64,000 nucleotides of DNA from Sphingomonas kyeonggiensis (lineage in GTDB: Bacteria; Pseudomonadota; Alphaproteobacteria; Sphingomonadales; Sphingomonadaceae). The position numbers and the translations under genes are program-made. Shown in pieces: positions 50,025 to 58,888 of this stretch. A model generated the notes under the pieces. That model made no database searches. It was given only the letters and a program-made list of their open reading frames with translations, and was not told the DNA's origin. Location of the stretch: assembly GCF_014204495.1 (NCBI RefSeq), contig NZ_JACHLN010000005.1, forward strand, positions 155,383 through 219,382. The letters are read 5' to 3'. Numbering within the stretch: the stretch's first letter is position 1; each line of letters begins with the position of its first letter.

Positions 50025-51586
50025 TAGCCACTTCCCTGATTGATCGTCGCGGCGTGGTGCTGGGCGGTGCGTTGCTGCTGCCCGCCGGCGCGGCGCTGGG
50101 CAGGGCCAAGGGCGATCCGATCGCCACTACCCGCTATGGCCGGGTGCGCGGGCTGACCGATCAGGGCGTGCTGGTATTCAAGGGCGTCCGCTACGGCGCC
50201 GATACCAGCACCCGCCGCTTCCGGCGGGCCCTGCCTCCGGTGGCGTGGAAGGGCGTGGCCGACGCGACCCGCTATGGCCTCGCCGCGCCGCAGACCAGGG
50301 CGGAAGAGCCGACCGGCGAGGACTGCCTGTTCCTCAATATCTGGACGCCCGCGCTCGATGCGGGGAAGCGCCCGGTTATGGTCTATCTCCACGGCGGCGC
50401 GCATGCGCACGGATCGGGATCGGACCCGCTCTATGACGGCAGCCATCTCGTCCGCCGCGGCGATGTGGTTGTGGTCACGCTCAATCACCGGCTGGCGGCA
50501 TTGGGCTATGCCTATCTCGCCCAGCTCGGCGGACCGGCGGAATCGGGCAATGTCGGCAATCTCGACATCGTGCTCGCGCTGCAATGGGTGCGCGACAATA
50601 TCGCGGGCTTTGGCGGCGATCCCTCGCGCGTCATGATCTTCGGCCAGTCGGGCGGGGGCGCCAAGGTGGTGACGCTGATGGCGATGCCCGAGGCGCGCCC
50701 GCTCTTCCACCGCGCCGCGACGATGAGCGGCCAGCACGTCACCGCCGCCGGCCCGATGCACGCGACCGCGCGGGCCAGGGCCTGGATGGCGAAGGCCGGT
50801 GCTCCCGACGTCGGTGCGCTGGCGACGCTGCCGATCGACAAGCTGGTCGGGGCGATGGGCATGACCGATCCGCTGGAGGGGAAGGGCGAGATCAGCTTCA
50901 CCTCCACGCTCGATCACGGCGTGCTGCCGCGCCATCCCTTCGTGCCCGATGCCCCGCGCGAGGCGGCGCATATTCCGCTGATCGTCGGCAACACGCATGA
51001 CGAGACCGGCTTCTGGCTGGGCGAGGTGCTGAAGCGCGGCGATACAAGCTGGGATAATCTGACCGAGCGCGTCGCGGCGCAGATCACCAAGGACGTCGCG
51101 CCCGATTGGGTGGTGAAGCGTTACCGCGAGATCTACCCGGGGAAGACGCCCGGCCAGATCCTGCTGGCGGCAAGCACGGCGGGGCGTTCCTGGCCCGGCC
51201 ATCTGATCCAGGCCGAGGAGCGCGCAAAGATCGGCGCGCCGACCTGGATGTACCAGCTCGACTTCCCGTCGCCCGAGGCGGGCGGGGTGCTCGGCGCCTT
51301 CCATACGCTCGATATCCCGCTGGTGTTCGACAATACCGGCGCCAGGGGCGCGCGCACCGGCGACGGGCCCGAGGCGCGGCGGCTGGCGGGGCGGATGGCG
51401 GACGTCTTCATCGCCTTTGCCCGGACCGGCGATCCGAATTGCACTGGCATCCCGGCCTGGCCGCGGTTCGAGCTGGGGAAGCGGCCGACGATGGTTTTCG
51501 ATGTGGATACGCGCGTGGTGGACGATCCGCGTCGCGAGGAGCGGCTGCTCTGGTCGGTCGCGCCGTATATCAAGCCGGGCGGTTAG
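50021..51586 (+). CDS. Exported type-B carboxylesterase
   Basis: 521 residues with a probable Tat/Sec signal (DRRGVVLGGALLLPAGAALG). The type-B esterase signatures are EDCLFLNIWTP and the nucleophile elbow FGQSGGGAKV with S210, and the catalytic His is in LGAFHTLDIPLVF (FHxxDxPFVF-like). An HGGAHAHGSG oxyanion-hole motif follows PVMVYLH. The substrate is unknown; its place in an operon with kdgD and LysR suggests de-esterification of a plant-derived uronate or aromatic ester (inferred). Confidence 0.88.
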   Translation: MIATSLIDRRGVVLGGALLLPAGAALGRAKGDPIATTRYGRVRGLTDQGVLVFKGVRYGADTSTRRFRRALPPVAWKGVADATRYGLAAPQTRAEEPTGEDCLFLNIWTPALDAGKRPVMVYLHGGAHAHGSGSDPLYDGSHLVRRGDVVVVTLNHRLAALGYAYLAQLGGPAESGNVGNLDIVLALQWVRDNIAGFGGDPSRVMIFGQSGGGAKVVTLMAMPEARPLFHRAATMSGQHVTAAGPMHATARARAWMAKAGAPDVGALATLPIDKLVGAMGMTDPLEGKGEISFTSTLDHGVLPRHPFVPDAPREAAHIPLIVGNTHDETGFWLGEVLKRGDTSWDNLTERVAAQITKDVAPDWVVKRYREIYPGKTPGQILLAASTAGRSWPGHLIQAEERAKIGAPTWMYQLDFPSPEAGGVLGAFHTLDIPLVFDNTGARGARTGDGPEARRLAGRMADVFIAFARTGDPNCTGIPAWPRFELGKRPTMVFDVDTRVVDDPRREERLLWSVAPYIKPGG

Positions 51587-51593
51587 GCTGGCT

Positions 51594-51672
51594 GTTCCCC
51601 GGCGAAAGCCGGGGTCCAGGGTTTCTCTGCCGTCTCGCTTGTGACCCTGGGCCCCGGCTTTCGCCGGGGAAC
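51594..51672. repeat. REPIN-like inverted pair, family A1 (79 bp)
   Basis: GTTCCCC...GGGGAAC unit with the GTTTCTCTG core start; same length as the copy at 14920. It lies 7 bp after the esterase stop and just before the ribosome-binding region of the next gene. Confidence 0.85.
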
Positions 51673-51710
51673 CGGAAGTGTGTATGGATACCCTTCCGAA
51701 GGAGATCGCC

Positions 51711-52241
51711 ATGGCCAGGCTCGTCTACGCCCTGAATCAGTCGCTCGACGGCTATGTCGATCACATGGCGTTCGCGCCCGACGAGATCGTCTTCCGGCAC
51801 TTCATCGAGGATGTGCGGAGCCTGACCGGCAGCATCTATGGCCGCCGCATGTATGAAATCATGCGCTACTGGGACGACGAGCATCCCGAATGGGACGCGG
51901 CCAGGCGCGACTATGCCGAGGCGTGGCGGGCGATGCCGAAATGGGTGGCGTCGCGCTCGCTGGAATCGGTCGGGCCCAATGCCACGCTGCTTGGAGATGA
52001 CCTTGCGGCGGCGGTGCGGGAATTGAAGGCGGGGCAGGACGGGGTGATCGAAGTCTCGGGCACGATCCTGGCGCAGAGCCTGACCGAGCTGGGGCTGATC
52101 GACGAGTATCGCATCTATCTGCACCCGGTCGTGCTGGGCGGCGGCAAACCCTATTTCGCGGGGCCGCGGCCCCGGCTGCGGCTGGTGGTGGACGAGCGGA
52201 TCGGTCCGGATGTGATCCGGCTGACCTACGTGCCGGCGTAG
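51711..52241 (+). CDS. Dihydrofolate-reductase-family (RibD C-terminal domain) protein
   Basis: 176 residues, RibD_C/YyaP type: VYALNQSLDGYVDHM at the start, SIYGRRMYEIMRYW, then EVSGTILAQSLTELGLIDEY and the C-terminal HPVVLGGGKPYF with the GGGxP motif of NADPH-binding reductases in this family. Most members are uncharacterised; some contribute to pterin or drug reduction. AAGGAGATC 6 nt upstream fixes the ATG at 51711. Confidence 0.88.
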   Translation: MARLVYALNQSLDGYVDHMAFAPDEIVFRHFIEDVRSLTGSIYGRRMYEIMRYWDDEHPEWDAARRDYAEAWRAMPKWVASRSLESVGPNATLLGDDLAAAVRELKAGQDGVIEVSGTILAQSLTELGLIDEYRIYLHPVVLGGGKPYFAGPRPRLRLVVDERIGPDVIRLTYVPA

Positions 52242-52262
52242 CTGGGGGCATTCCCCCAGCTT

Positions 52263-52363
52263 GTTCCCCGGCGAAGGCCGGGGCCCAGTCTCGGCGAATG
52301 TGGTTAGGGTGGTCGAACCTCTCGAACGACATTGCAACTGGGCCCCGGCCTTCGCCGGGGAAC
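52263..52363. repeat. REPIN-like inverted pair, family A2 (101 bp)
   Basis: Third 101-bp A2 unit, same orientation as 26439-26539; core GGTCGAACCTCTCGAACG. It lies between the convergent RibD-like gene and the exported protein gene. Confidence 0.85.
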
Positions 52364-52379
52364 AGTTATGGGCGCGATC

Positions 52380-54212
52380 TCACCGCCCCCACGGAAACGC
52401 CAGCGTCGGCCGGTTCGCGAACCGCCGCATCGCCAGCTTCAGCCGCGCGCCGCAGCCGGGCTCCAGCCGCAGGGTGAAGTCCGGGCGGCCGATCCGCGTC
52501 TCGGCGCCGTCGAGGGTCACGCTCTCGATCCGGTGCTCGGCCCAGGCGCCGCCCTGCACGATCACGGTGCGCGGGGCCTTGCCGAGATTGACCAGGGTCA
52601 CCTCGGCGGAGGTGTCGCCCAGCGCGTGGACCAGCGCCGCGACATCCTCGGGCACGCCGGCGCGGCGCCTGTCCGCGTCGAAATAGCGCAGCCGGCAATG
52701 GAGCGGCACGCCGCCCTGGTTGGGCGAGGTCGGCGACCAGGGTGGGCGGCCGATATGGAGCCCGCCAGTCATCAGCTGGATCAGGCTGGTGATGCTCGCC
52801 GGGGTGATGTCGAGCGGCCAGTCGGCGAGGCGGGTGTCGGGGGTGGTCGGGTCGTCCGCCTGCGCCTTCTCGCGCGCGGCGATCCGGTCGAGATCGGCCT
52901 GCATCGCCTTTAGCGGATAGCCGGGATTGGCGCCTTCGAGGAACGAGACCCAGGGATGCTCGCCCGCCGCGACGCGGTCCTTCGGGGCCTGGGTGAAATA
53001 CCAGATCTCGAAGCCGTTGCTGCGATAGGGGCCGGGCTTCCAGCCATACCAGCCCTGCGCGCCGTACATGGTCGGGGCCTCGAACTTGCCGTCGCGTTGC
53101 CGCCCGGCCTCGTTGATCCGCGCGTTCTGGCGGCGCCACAGCTCGACATAGGAGAGGTCGCCGGTCAGCACCGTGCCGTTGAAGAAGGCGGTGATCGAGC
53201 GGGGCACGCGGTTGCGGTCCTCGCGCTTGCCGGTCTGCGGGACGACCGGCGAGAAGCCCCAGCCATAGGTGCCGCGCCACCAGTTCGCGCCGACCGTGCC
53301 GTCGAGCCCGACATGGCTGGGCAGGATGTCATTGTTGGCCTTGGCGCGGTCGACCCAGGCGTCGAGATAGTCGAGCGCCCAGCGCCGATAGCGTTCGCCG
53401 CCGCCCAGCGCATAGGCGTTGAGGCCGAGGGTGGTCGCCTGGAGGTTGAGCGGATTGTCGCCGACCACGTCGCCATATTCGGCATAATGGTCGAGCGTCT
53501 GCTGGTAAGTCGTCTCGCCATGCTCCATGTGGAAGCGCTCGCCTGCCTCGAACGGGTCGCCGGCCCAGTCGAGCGGGGTCGCCTCGCGCAGCATCGGGCC
53601 GCGGCTGCCGTTCATCATGCTGCGGATGATCCGGCGCTCGGGATCGTAGTTCCGCACCGTCGGGTCGCGGCCGGTGTAGAAATCGGCGTAGCGCATCGTC
53701 CGCGCCAGCAGCTTGCGGTCGCGCGGGATCGACAGGCCCATCACGTTGAAGCTGGTGAGGCCCTCGCTGTTGTGCTGCCAGTCCATCTGGACCGGGAACT
53801 CGCGGTGATACATGCCCTGCCGCGCGATTGGCACCTCCAGGGTGCGGGCGGCGGTGTACTGCTTGAGGTGCCCCACCCAGAAGCGCTGGGCGAGGGTGAG
53901 GATGCGGTCCGAACCGCCGAGCGCGTGAAGCACCAGCCAGTCATTGGTCGCCTCGGCCGCGTCGTCGGGGCCGTCATTGGCGCCCCAGCGCTCGAACACC
54001 TTTAGCCAGCCGCGCGCGTCGACATATTTGGTGTAGAAAGCCTCGCAGGCGGCGGCGTTGCGGGCGAGCAGCCTGCGCTGCATCACCGCCCAGTCGGGCG
54101 CGGGCATCTTCTTGCCGGCGACGAGCCGGGCAGGGGCGGCATGGACGGTGGCGGGCAGGGCGACCGCGCCGGCGGCGCCCTGGAGCAGGAAGCGGCGGCG
54201 ATCGACGGTCAT
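52380..54212 (-). CDS. Tat-exported protein of unknown family
   Basis: 610 residues with a clear twin-arginine signal (VDRRRFLLQGAAGAVALPAT, cleavage near VHA). The mature chain has no recognised domain. Prominent blocks are ARQGMYHREFPVQMDWQHNS, GLTSFNVMGLSIP, SMMNGSRGP, PSHVGLDGTVGANWWRGTYG and WYGWKPGPYRSNGFEIWYF. High Trp/Tyr and His content in helices suggests a helical-barrel carbohydrate- or lyase-like enzyme, but that is a guess. The C-terminal 130 residues (VTLVNLGKAPRTVIVQGGAW) look beta-rich. It is coupled to the MFS gene by a 4-bp overlap and is probably the periplasmic partner of that transporter. Confidence 0.8.
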   Translation of the reverse strand: MTVDRRRFLLQGAAGAVALPATVHAAPARLVAGKKMPAPDWAVMQRRLLARNAAACEAFYTKYVDARGWLKVFERWGANDGPDDAAEATNDWLVLHALGGSDRILTLAQRFWVGHLKQYTAARTLEVPIARQGMYHREFPVQMDWQHNSEGLTSFNVMGLSIPRDRKLLARTMRYADFYTGRDPTVRNYDPERRIIRSMMNGSRGPMLREATPLDWAGDPFEAGERFHMEHGETTYQQTLDHYAEYGDVVGDNPLNLQATTLGLNAYALGGGERYRRWALDYLDAWVDRAKANNDILPSHVGLDGTVGANWWRGTYGWGFSPVVPQTGKREDRNRVPRSITAFFNGTVLTGDLSYVELWRRQNARINEAGRQRDGKFEAPTMYGAQGWYGWKPGPYRSNGFEIWYFTQAPKDRVAAGEHPWVSFLEGANPGYPLKAMQADLDRIAAREKAQADDPTTPDTRLADWPLDITPASITSLIQLMTGGLHIGRPPWSPTSPNQGGVPLHCRLRYFDADRRRAGVPEDVAALVHALGDTSAEVTLVNLGKAPRTVIVQGGAWAEHRIESVTLDGAETRIGRPDFTLRLEPGCGARLKLAMRRFANRPTLAFPWGR

Positions 54213-55534
54213 TCGGCGATCTCCACGCGGCGGATCGGGCCGGCGATGACGAGGAAGGCGAAGATCGTCAGCAGGCAGTGCGCGCCGACGAAGACCAGGG
54301 CGAGGTCGAACGATCCGGTGCCGGCGACGATATAGCCGACCACGATCGGGGTCACGATCCCGGCGATGTTGCCGAACATGTTGAACACGCCGCCCGAAAG
54401 CCCGGCGAGCTTCTTCGGCGCGACATCCGCCATCACCGCCCAGCCGAGCGAGGCCACGCCCTTGCCGAAGAAGGCGACCGACATCAGCGTGACGACCAGC
54501 CATTCCTGCTGCACCCAGACACAGGCGATGATTGCGGTGGCGAGCAGCATGCCGATCGTCAGCGGCGCCTTGCGCGCCCAGTCGAGCGAGCCGGTGCGCT
54601 TGAGGATGCGATCGGAGATGAAGCCGCCGGCCAATCCGCCGACAAAGCCGAACAGCGCGGGCGCGGCTGCGGCGAAGCCCGCCTCCATGATGTTCAGCCC
54701 GCGCTCCTTGACCAGGTAGATCGGGAACCAGGTAACGAAGAAATAGGTCAGCACGTTGATGCAATATTGCCCCAGATAGATGCCCAGCATCATCCGGTTG
54801 GCGATCAGCTTGCGGACATTGGCCCATTCGAACGCCGCCGAGGATCCGGCCTGGTCCTCCATATGGATCAGCCCGCCGCCGGCCTCGATCTCGTCGAGTT
54901 CGGCGCGGTTGATCGAAGGATGCTTCGCCGGGCTGTGGATGAAGCGCAGGAAGGCGAGCGTGGCGAGCAGGCCAAGCCCGCCCATCGTCCAGAATACCGA
55001 GCGCCAGCCGAAGCTGTGCGCCAGCCAGCCCATCAGCGGCACGAAGGCGACGATCGAGAAATATTGCGCCGAATTGAAGATCGCCGAGGCGGTCCCGCGC
55101 TCGGCGGCGGGGAACCAGGCGGCGACCAGCCGGGCATTGCCCGGAAAGGACGGCGCCTCGGCCAGCCCGACCAGGAAGCGCAGCGCGAACAGCATCACCG
55201 TGGCCGAGAGGATCGGGATCAGCCCGGCAAAGCCCTGGCTGAAGGTGAAGAGCGACCAGAGCGCGATCGCGCTGGCATAGACGCGCTTGGTGCCGAACTT
55301 GTCGAGCAGCAGCCCGCCCGGAATCTGCGACAGCGCATAGGCCCAGGCGAAGGCGGAGAGGATATAGCCGGTCTGCACCGGGGTGAGGCCCAGCTCGCCG
55401 GCGGCGGCATTGCCCGCGATCGAGAAGGTTGCGCGATCGGCATAGTTGACGCTGGTGATCACGAAGATCAGCGCAATGATTGCATAGCGCACTCGCGTGG
55501 GCCGGACGGCCTGCTCGGACAAATCTCTCTCCAT
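54209..55534 (-). CDS. MFS transporter, anion:cation symporter (ACS) family
   Basis: 441 residues, 12 TM helices. Signature segments include YADRATFSIAG in loop 1 (ACS family NYxDRxxLS pattern), LDKFGTKRVYASAIALWS (MFS motif A), FLVGLAEAPSFPGNARLVAAWFP split over TM4-5 and GFISDRILKRTG. The ACS family includes glucarate, galactonate and hexuronate transporters, which fits kdgD 6 kb away. It is divergent from the TonB receptor; the intergenic region has operator-like repeats. The start at 55534 (MERDLSEQ) is the best fit; the longer frame upstream has no support. Confidence 0.88.
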   Translation of the reverse strand: MERDLSEQAVRPTRVRYAIIALIFVITSVNYADRATFSIAGNAAAGELGLTPVQTGYILSAFAWAYALSQIPGGLLLDKFGTKRVYASAIALWSLFTFSQGFAGLIPILSATVMLFALRFLVGLAEAPSFPGNARLVAAWFPAAERGTASAIFNSAQYFSIVAFVPLMGWLAHSFGWRSVFWTMGGLGLLATLAFLRFIHSPAKHPSINRAELDEIEAGGGLIHMEDQAGSSAAFEWANVRKLIANRMMLGIYLGQYCINVLTYFFVTWFPIYLVKERGLNIMEAGFAAAAPALFGFVGGLAGGFISDRILKRTGSLDWARKAPLTIGMLLATAIIACVWVQQEWLVVTLMSVAFFGKGVASLGWAVMADVAPKKLAGLSGGVFNMFGNIAGIVTPIVVGYIVAGTGSFDLALVFVGAHCLLTIFAFLVIAGPIRRVEIAE

Positions 55535-55614
55535 GGGTAGCGCGCCTGTTGCCGACGCTTCGCGATCCTTGAGGCGTACCGGGGGAAGGGGGCGGGGTCC
55601 AAGCCAAAATGGGG

Positions 55615-55666
55615 AATGATCCAGTCCCGCCTTGGCTGGATCGCTGGGGTTCGTGGCTGGATCATT
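55615..55666. promoter_or_regulatory. Operator array between MFS and TonB receptor genes
   Basis: AATGATCCAG (55615-55624) and CTGGATCATT (55657-55666) are perfect 10-bp inverted arms, and a third half-site CTGGATC lies between them (55636-55642). The two CTGGATC copies are 21 bp apart, two helical turns. The array sits in the divergent promoter region, 80 bp from the MFS start. Confidence 0.55.
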
Positions 55667-55685
55667 GCCGATCAGTGCAAGAAGC

Positions 55686-55697
55686 GCATCGATCCAT
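55686..55697. promoter_or_regulatory. Shared 12-mer GCATCGATCCAT before the TonB receptor
   Basis: Identical to 48059-48070 upstream of kdgD. It is 100 bp before the receptor start and next to the CTGGATC array; GATCCA is common to both motifs. Confidence 0.4.
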
Positions 55698-55797
55698 GTT
55701 CGATTGAGGTTGGCTTGTCGCGGCGGTTCTTCGCTAACCAGCCTGCAATCAAATCCGCTCGGCAAAGAAGCGGACACTCATGGGAGAGACAGAAGGC

Positions 55798-58608
55798 ATG
55801 TCCCGCACTCGTATCCTGAAATCCGTCCTTGCCCTGTCCAGCGCGGCAGCGGTGCTCGCCGCGGCGAGCGCCCATGCGCAGGACGCAGCAGCCGCCGCCG
55901 ATCCGGCGCCGCAGGCCGCCGCGCCCGAGCAGGACGAAGGCCCCTCCAATGAAATCGTCGTCAAGGGCTTCCGCGCCAGCCTGAACAACGCGCTCAACAT
56001 GAAGCGCAACGAGACCGCGACGATCGACGCGATCAAGGCCGAGGACGTCGCCGAATTCCCCGACCTCAATCTGGCGGAATCGCTCCAGCGCATCCCGGGC
56101 GTGGCGATCAGCCGCGTCAACGGCGAGGGCCGCAACATCTCGATCCGCGGCCTCGGCCCGGAATATAGTCGCGTCCGCATCAACGGCATGGAAGCGATCG
56201 GCACCACCGGCGGCACCGACAATTCGGGTGGCGTCAACCGCGGCCGCGGTTTCGACTTCAACATCTTCTCGTCGGACCTGTTCAACAGCCTGGCGGTGCG
56301 CAAGACCGCGACGGCAGATGTCGAGGAAGGTTCGCTCGGCGGCACCGTCGACCTGCAGACCGCGCGCCCGTTCGACTATCGCAAGCCCACCGCGGTGGTG
56401 CAGGCGGCGGCGAGCTACAACGACCTTGCCCGCAAGGCCAAGCCGCGCGTCTCGACCCTGCTCACCACCAGCACCGCCGATGGCCGCTTCGGCGTGCTGC
56501 TCTCGGTGGCCTATGAAGAGCGCGCGCTGGTCGAGGAAGGCGCCAACATCACGCGCTGGACCTATGGCGGGTTCAATGGTGGCTTCGCGCCGACCTCGAC
56601 GATCGCCGGCAAGACGATCGCCCAGATCAACGACACCAACCCGGCCACCGCGCTCTATCATCCGCGTATCCCGGGCCTGGTCAGCTATGCGATCGACCAG
56701 AAGCGCCTGGGCGCCGCGCTCGGTGTGCAGTTCCGCCCGACCGAAAAGACGCTGATCTCGATCGACGGCCTCTATTCGCGGCTCGACGGCACCCGCCAGG
56801 AATCGCAGTTCCAGGCGATCAGCTTCAGCCGCTCGGGCACCGGCAAGCCGCAGACGATCATCCGCTCGGGCACGGTCGATGCGAACAACAACATCATCAG
56901 CGGCACGTTCGACAATGTCGATCTGCGCAGCCAGGCGCGCTACGACAAGCTCACCACCGATTTCTACCAGCTCACCGGCACGCTCGACCAGAAGATCGGG
57001 GAGTCGCTGAAGTTCGGCGCGATCGTCGGCTATTCGAGCTCGCAGTTCCGCAACCCGATCCAGACCACGGTGACGATCGACGCGGCCAACACCAACGGCT
57101 TCTTCTACGATTTCTCGACGCGCTTCCCGACGATCCGCCCGGGCGTCGACATCAGCAACGTCGCGAACTTCGCCTTCACCAATGGCACTTCGGAAGTCCG
57201 CATCCGGCCGCAGACCGTCGACAACAGCTTCACCAACGCCAAGGGTTTCCTCGAATGGACGACCTCGCCCGAGCTGAAGCTCAAGGCGGGCGTGGACTGG
57301 CGCCGGTTCGAGTACAGCTCGACCGAGCAGCGCCGCCTGTCGGGCGAGACGGTGGTGACCACGCTCACCGCGGCCCAGCTCGCGCCGCTCACCAACGTGT
57401 TCTCGGGCTTCGGCCGCGGGCTCACCATTCCCTCGGGCACGCCGACGTCGTGGGTGGTGCCGAACCTCGAGGCGTTCCAGGCCTATCTCAACACCTATAG
57501 CAACCCGACCTACGCCACCGGCGGCGTCGAGAACGCGACCGCGCGCGGCTCGTTCGTCACGGTGCGCGAAGAGGATCTGGGCGCCTGGGGCATGGCCGAG
57601 TTCAACCTCGCCAATGCCGGCGTGCCGGTCCGCGGCGACGTCGGCCTGCGCTATGTGAAGACCGACCAGTTCTCGACCGGCTATGCCAGCCAGGGCACCG
57701 CGATCAACCTGGTCAGCGCGGATCGCAGCTATGAGAACTGGCTGCCCTCGGCCAACCTCGTCTTCGACGTGACCGACAATCTGATGGTCCGCTTCGCCGC
57801 GGCCAAGACGATCGCCCGCGCCGGCATCGGTTCGCTCACCCCGGGCGGCAACCTCAACGTCTCGGGCGGCAACCGCACCTTCAGCTCGGGCAATCCCGAC
57901 CTGAAGCCGACCAAGTCGACCAATCTCGACGCCTCGATCGAATGGTATCCGACCCGCGGCGCGATCTATGCGGTCTCGGCCTTCCAGAAGGACATCGGCA
58001 CCTTCGTCCAGACGATGAGCACCACCGTGCCCTATAGCAGCCTGGGCCTGCCCAACTCGCTGCTCAACGGCACCACCGCGAGCCCGACGGACGCGTTCAT
58101 CGTCAGCCAGCCGGTCAATTCGAAGGGCGGCCTGCTGCGCGGTTTCGAAGTGAACGTGCAGCAGCCCTTCAGCTTCCTGCCGGGCTTCCTGAGCAACTTC
58201 GGCGTGCTGGCCAACTACACCTATGTCAGCTCGGACATCGAGTATCTGACCTCGGCCAATGGCGCGACCACGGTGAAGGCGCCGCTGCTCGGCCTGTCCA
58301 AGCACGCCGCCAACGGCACGCTCTATTACGAGACCAAGAAGTTCGCGATCCGCGGCTCGGTTGCCTATCGCTCCAAATATCTGACCGCCGTGCCGGGCAC
58401 CGAGGGCAACTCGTACAACGGCACCAACTCGACCACGAACATCGACGCGCAGATCTCGTACAACGTCACCGAGAACTTCAAGCTCAGCCTCGAGGGGATC
58501 AACCTCACCGATGCGCTGAACGACCAGTTCGTGGACGTCAGCAACCGCCTCAACGTGCTCACGCACAGCGGGCGCCAGTTTGTCCTGGGTGCCCGGCTGG
58601 CCTTCTAA
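55798..58608 (+). CDS. TonB-dependent receptor (TIGR01782-like)
   Basis: 936 residues: signal peptide (ILKSVLALSSAAAVLAAASA), plug (IVVKGFRASLNNALNMKRNE, LAESLQRIPGVAISRVNGEG, IRGLGPEYSRVRINGMEAIG) and barrel ending RQFVLGARLAF. No STN domain. The plug motifs are those of Xanthomonas/Caulobacter-type receptors often tied to carbohydrate uptake. Divergent from the sugar-acid-type MFS transporter across a shared operator array, so the two are likely co-regulated outer- and inner-membrane steps for one substrate. The ATG at 55798 is preferred over 55780 by signal-peptide layout. Confidence 0.92.
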   Translation: MSRTRILKSVLALSSAAAVLAAASAHAQDAAAAADPAPQAAAPEQDEGPSNEIVVKGFRASLNNALNMKRNETATIDAIKAEDVAEFPDLNLAESLQRIPGVAISRVNGEGRNISIRGLGPEYSRVRINGMEAIGTTGGTDNSGGVNRGRGFDFNIFSSDLFNSLAVRKTATADVEEGSLGGTVDLQTARPFDYRKPTAVVQAAASYNDLARKAKPRVSTLLTTSTADGRFGVLLSVAYEERALVEEGANITRWTYGGFNGGFAPTSTIAGKTIAQINDTNPATALYHPRIPGLVSYAIDQKRLGAALGVQFRPTEKTLISIDGLYSRLDGTRQESQFQAISFSRSGTGKPQTIIRSGTVDANNNIISGTFDNVDLRSQARYDKLTTDFYQLTGTLDQKIGESLKFGAIVGYSSSQFRNPIQTTVTIDAANTNGFFYDFSTRFPTIRPGVDISNVANFAFTNGTSEVRIRPQTVDNSFTNAKGFLEWTTSPELKLKAGVDWRRFEYSSTEQRRLSGETVVTTLTAAQLAPLTNVFSGFGRGLTIPSGTPTSWVVPNLEAFQAYLNTYSNPTYATGGVENATARGSFVTVREEDLGAWGMAEFNLANAGVPVRGDVGLRYVKTDQFSTGYASQGTAINLVSADRSYENWLPSANLVFDVTDNLMVRFAAAKTIARAGIGSLTPGGNLNVSGGNRTFSSGNPDLKPTKSTNLDASIEWYPTRGAIYAVSAFQKDIGTFVQTMSTTVPYSSLGLPNSLLNGTTASPTDAFIVSQPVNSKGGLLRGFEVNVQQPFSFLPGFLSNFGVLANYTYVSSDIEYLTSANGATTVKAPLLGLSKHAANGTLYYETKKFAIRGSVAYRSKYLTAVPGTEGNSYNGTNSTTNIDAQISYNVTENFKLSLEGINLTDALNDQFVDVSNRLNVLTHSGRQFVLGARLAF

Positions 58609-58644
58609 CGCCTCCAAGTCCAGCCATCCCTCCACCCCAGGAAC

Positions 58645-58680
58645 GGGGCCAGCCAACCCCCTTGGCTGGCCCCCTTTTTT
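58645..58680 (+). terminator. Rho-independent terminator after the TonB receptor
   Basis: Perfect 12-bp stem GGGGCCAGCCAA / TTGGCTGGCCCC, 5-nt loop, then CTTTTTT. Confidence 0.95.
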
Positions 58681-58764
58681 GTCTGCGCGGCAGCGATATG
58701 CCGGCCCGGTCCGGCGACACGCAGGGGACGGGAAAGGGCAATCATCCAGCAACATTTTGCTACC

Positions 58765-58778
58765 TGGAACCGGTTACA
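58765..58778. promoter_or_regulatory. LacI-family operator, promoter copy
   Basis: TGGAACCGGTTACA fits the LacI-family operator pattern TGNNANCGNTNNCA at all defined positions, with the central CG dyad. It is 111 bp before the start of the receptor at 58889. A 13/14 match in opposite orientation lies inside that gene (59176-59189). Confidence 0.7.
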
Positions 58779-58888
58779 CGTGCTACCGCAAAGGCGATCG
58801 GTCCCGACGACTCGTCGAAATCTACGCAAAATGCGGGATTTCCGGTGAGGCTGCAGAAGCGGGCCGATCGGACAAAGGGGAGGAATTC

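Noticed and set aside
14920..52363. Repeated palindromes considered as a CRISPR array or as intrinsic terminators
   Set aside because: Units are scattered as inverted pairs, not regularly spaced direct repeats with spacers; they lack T-runs and some lie inside reading frames.
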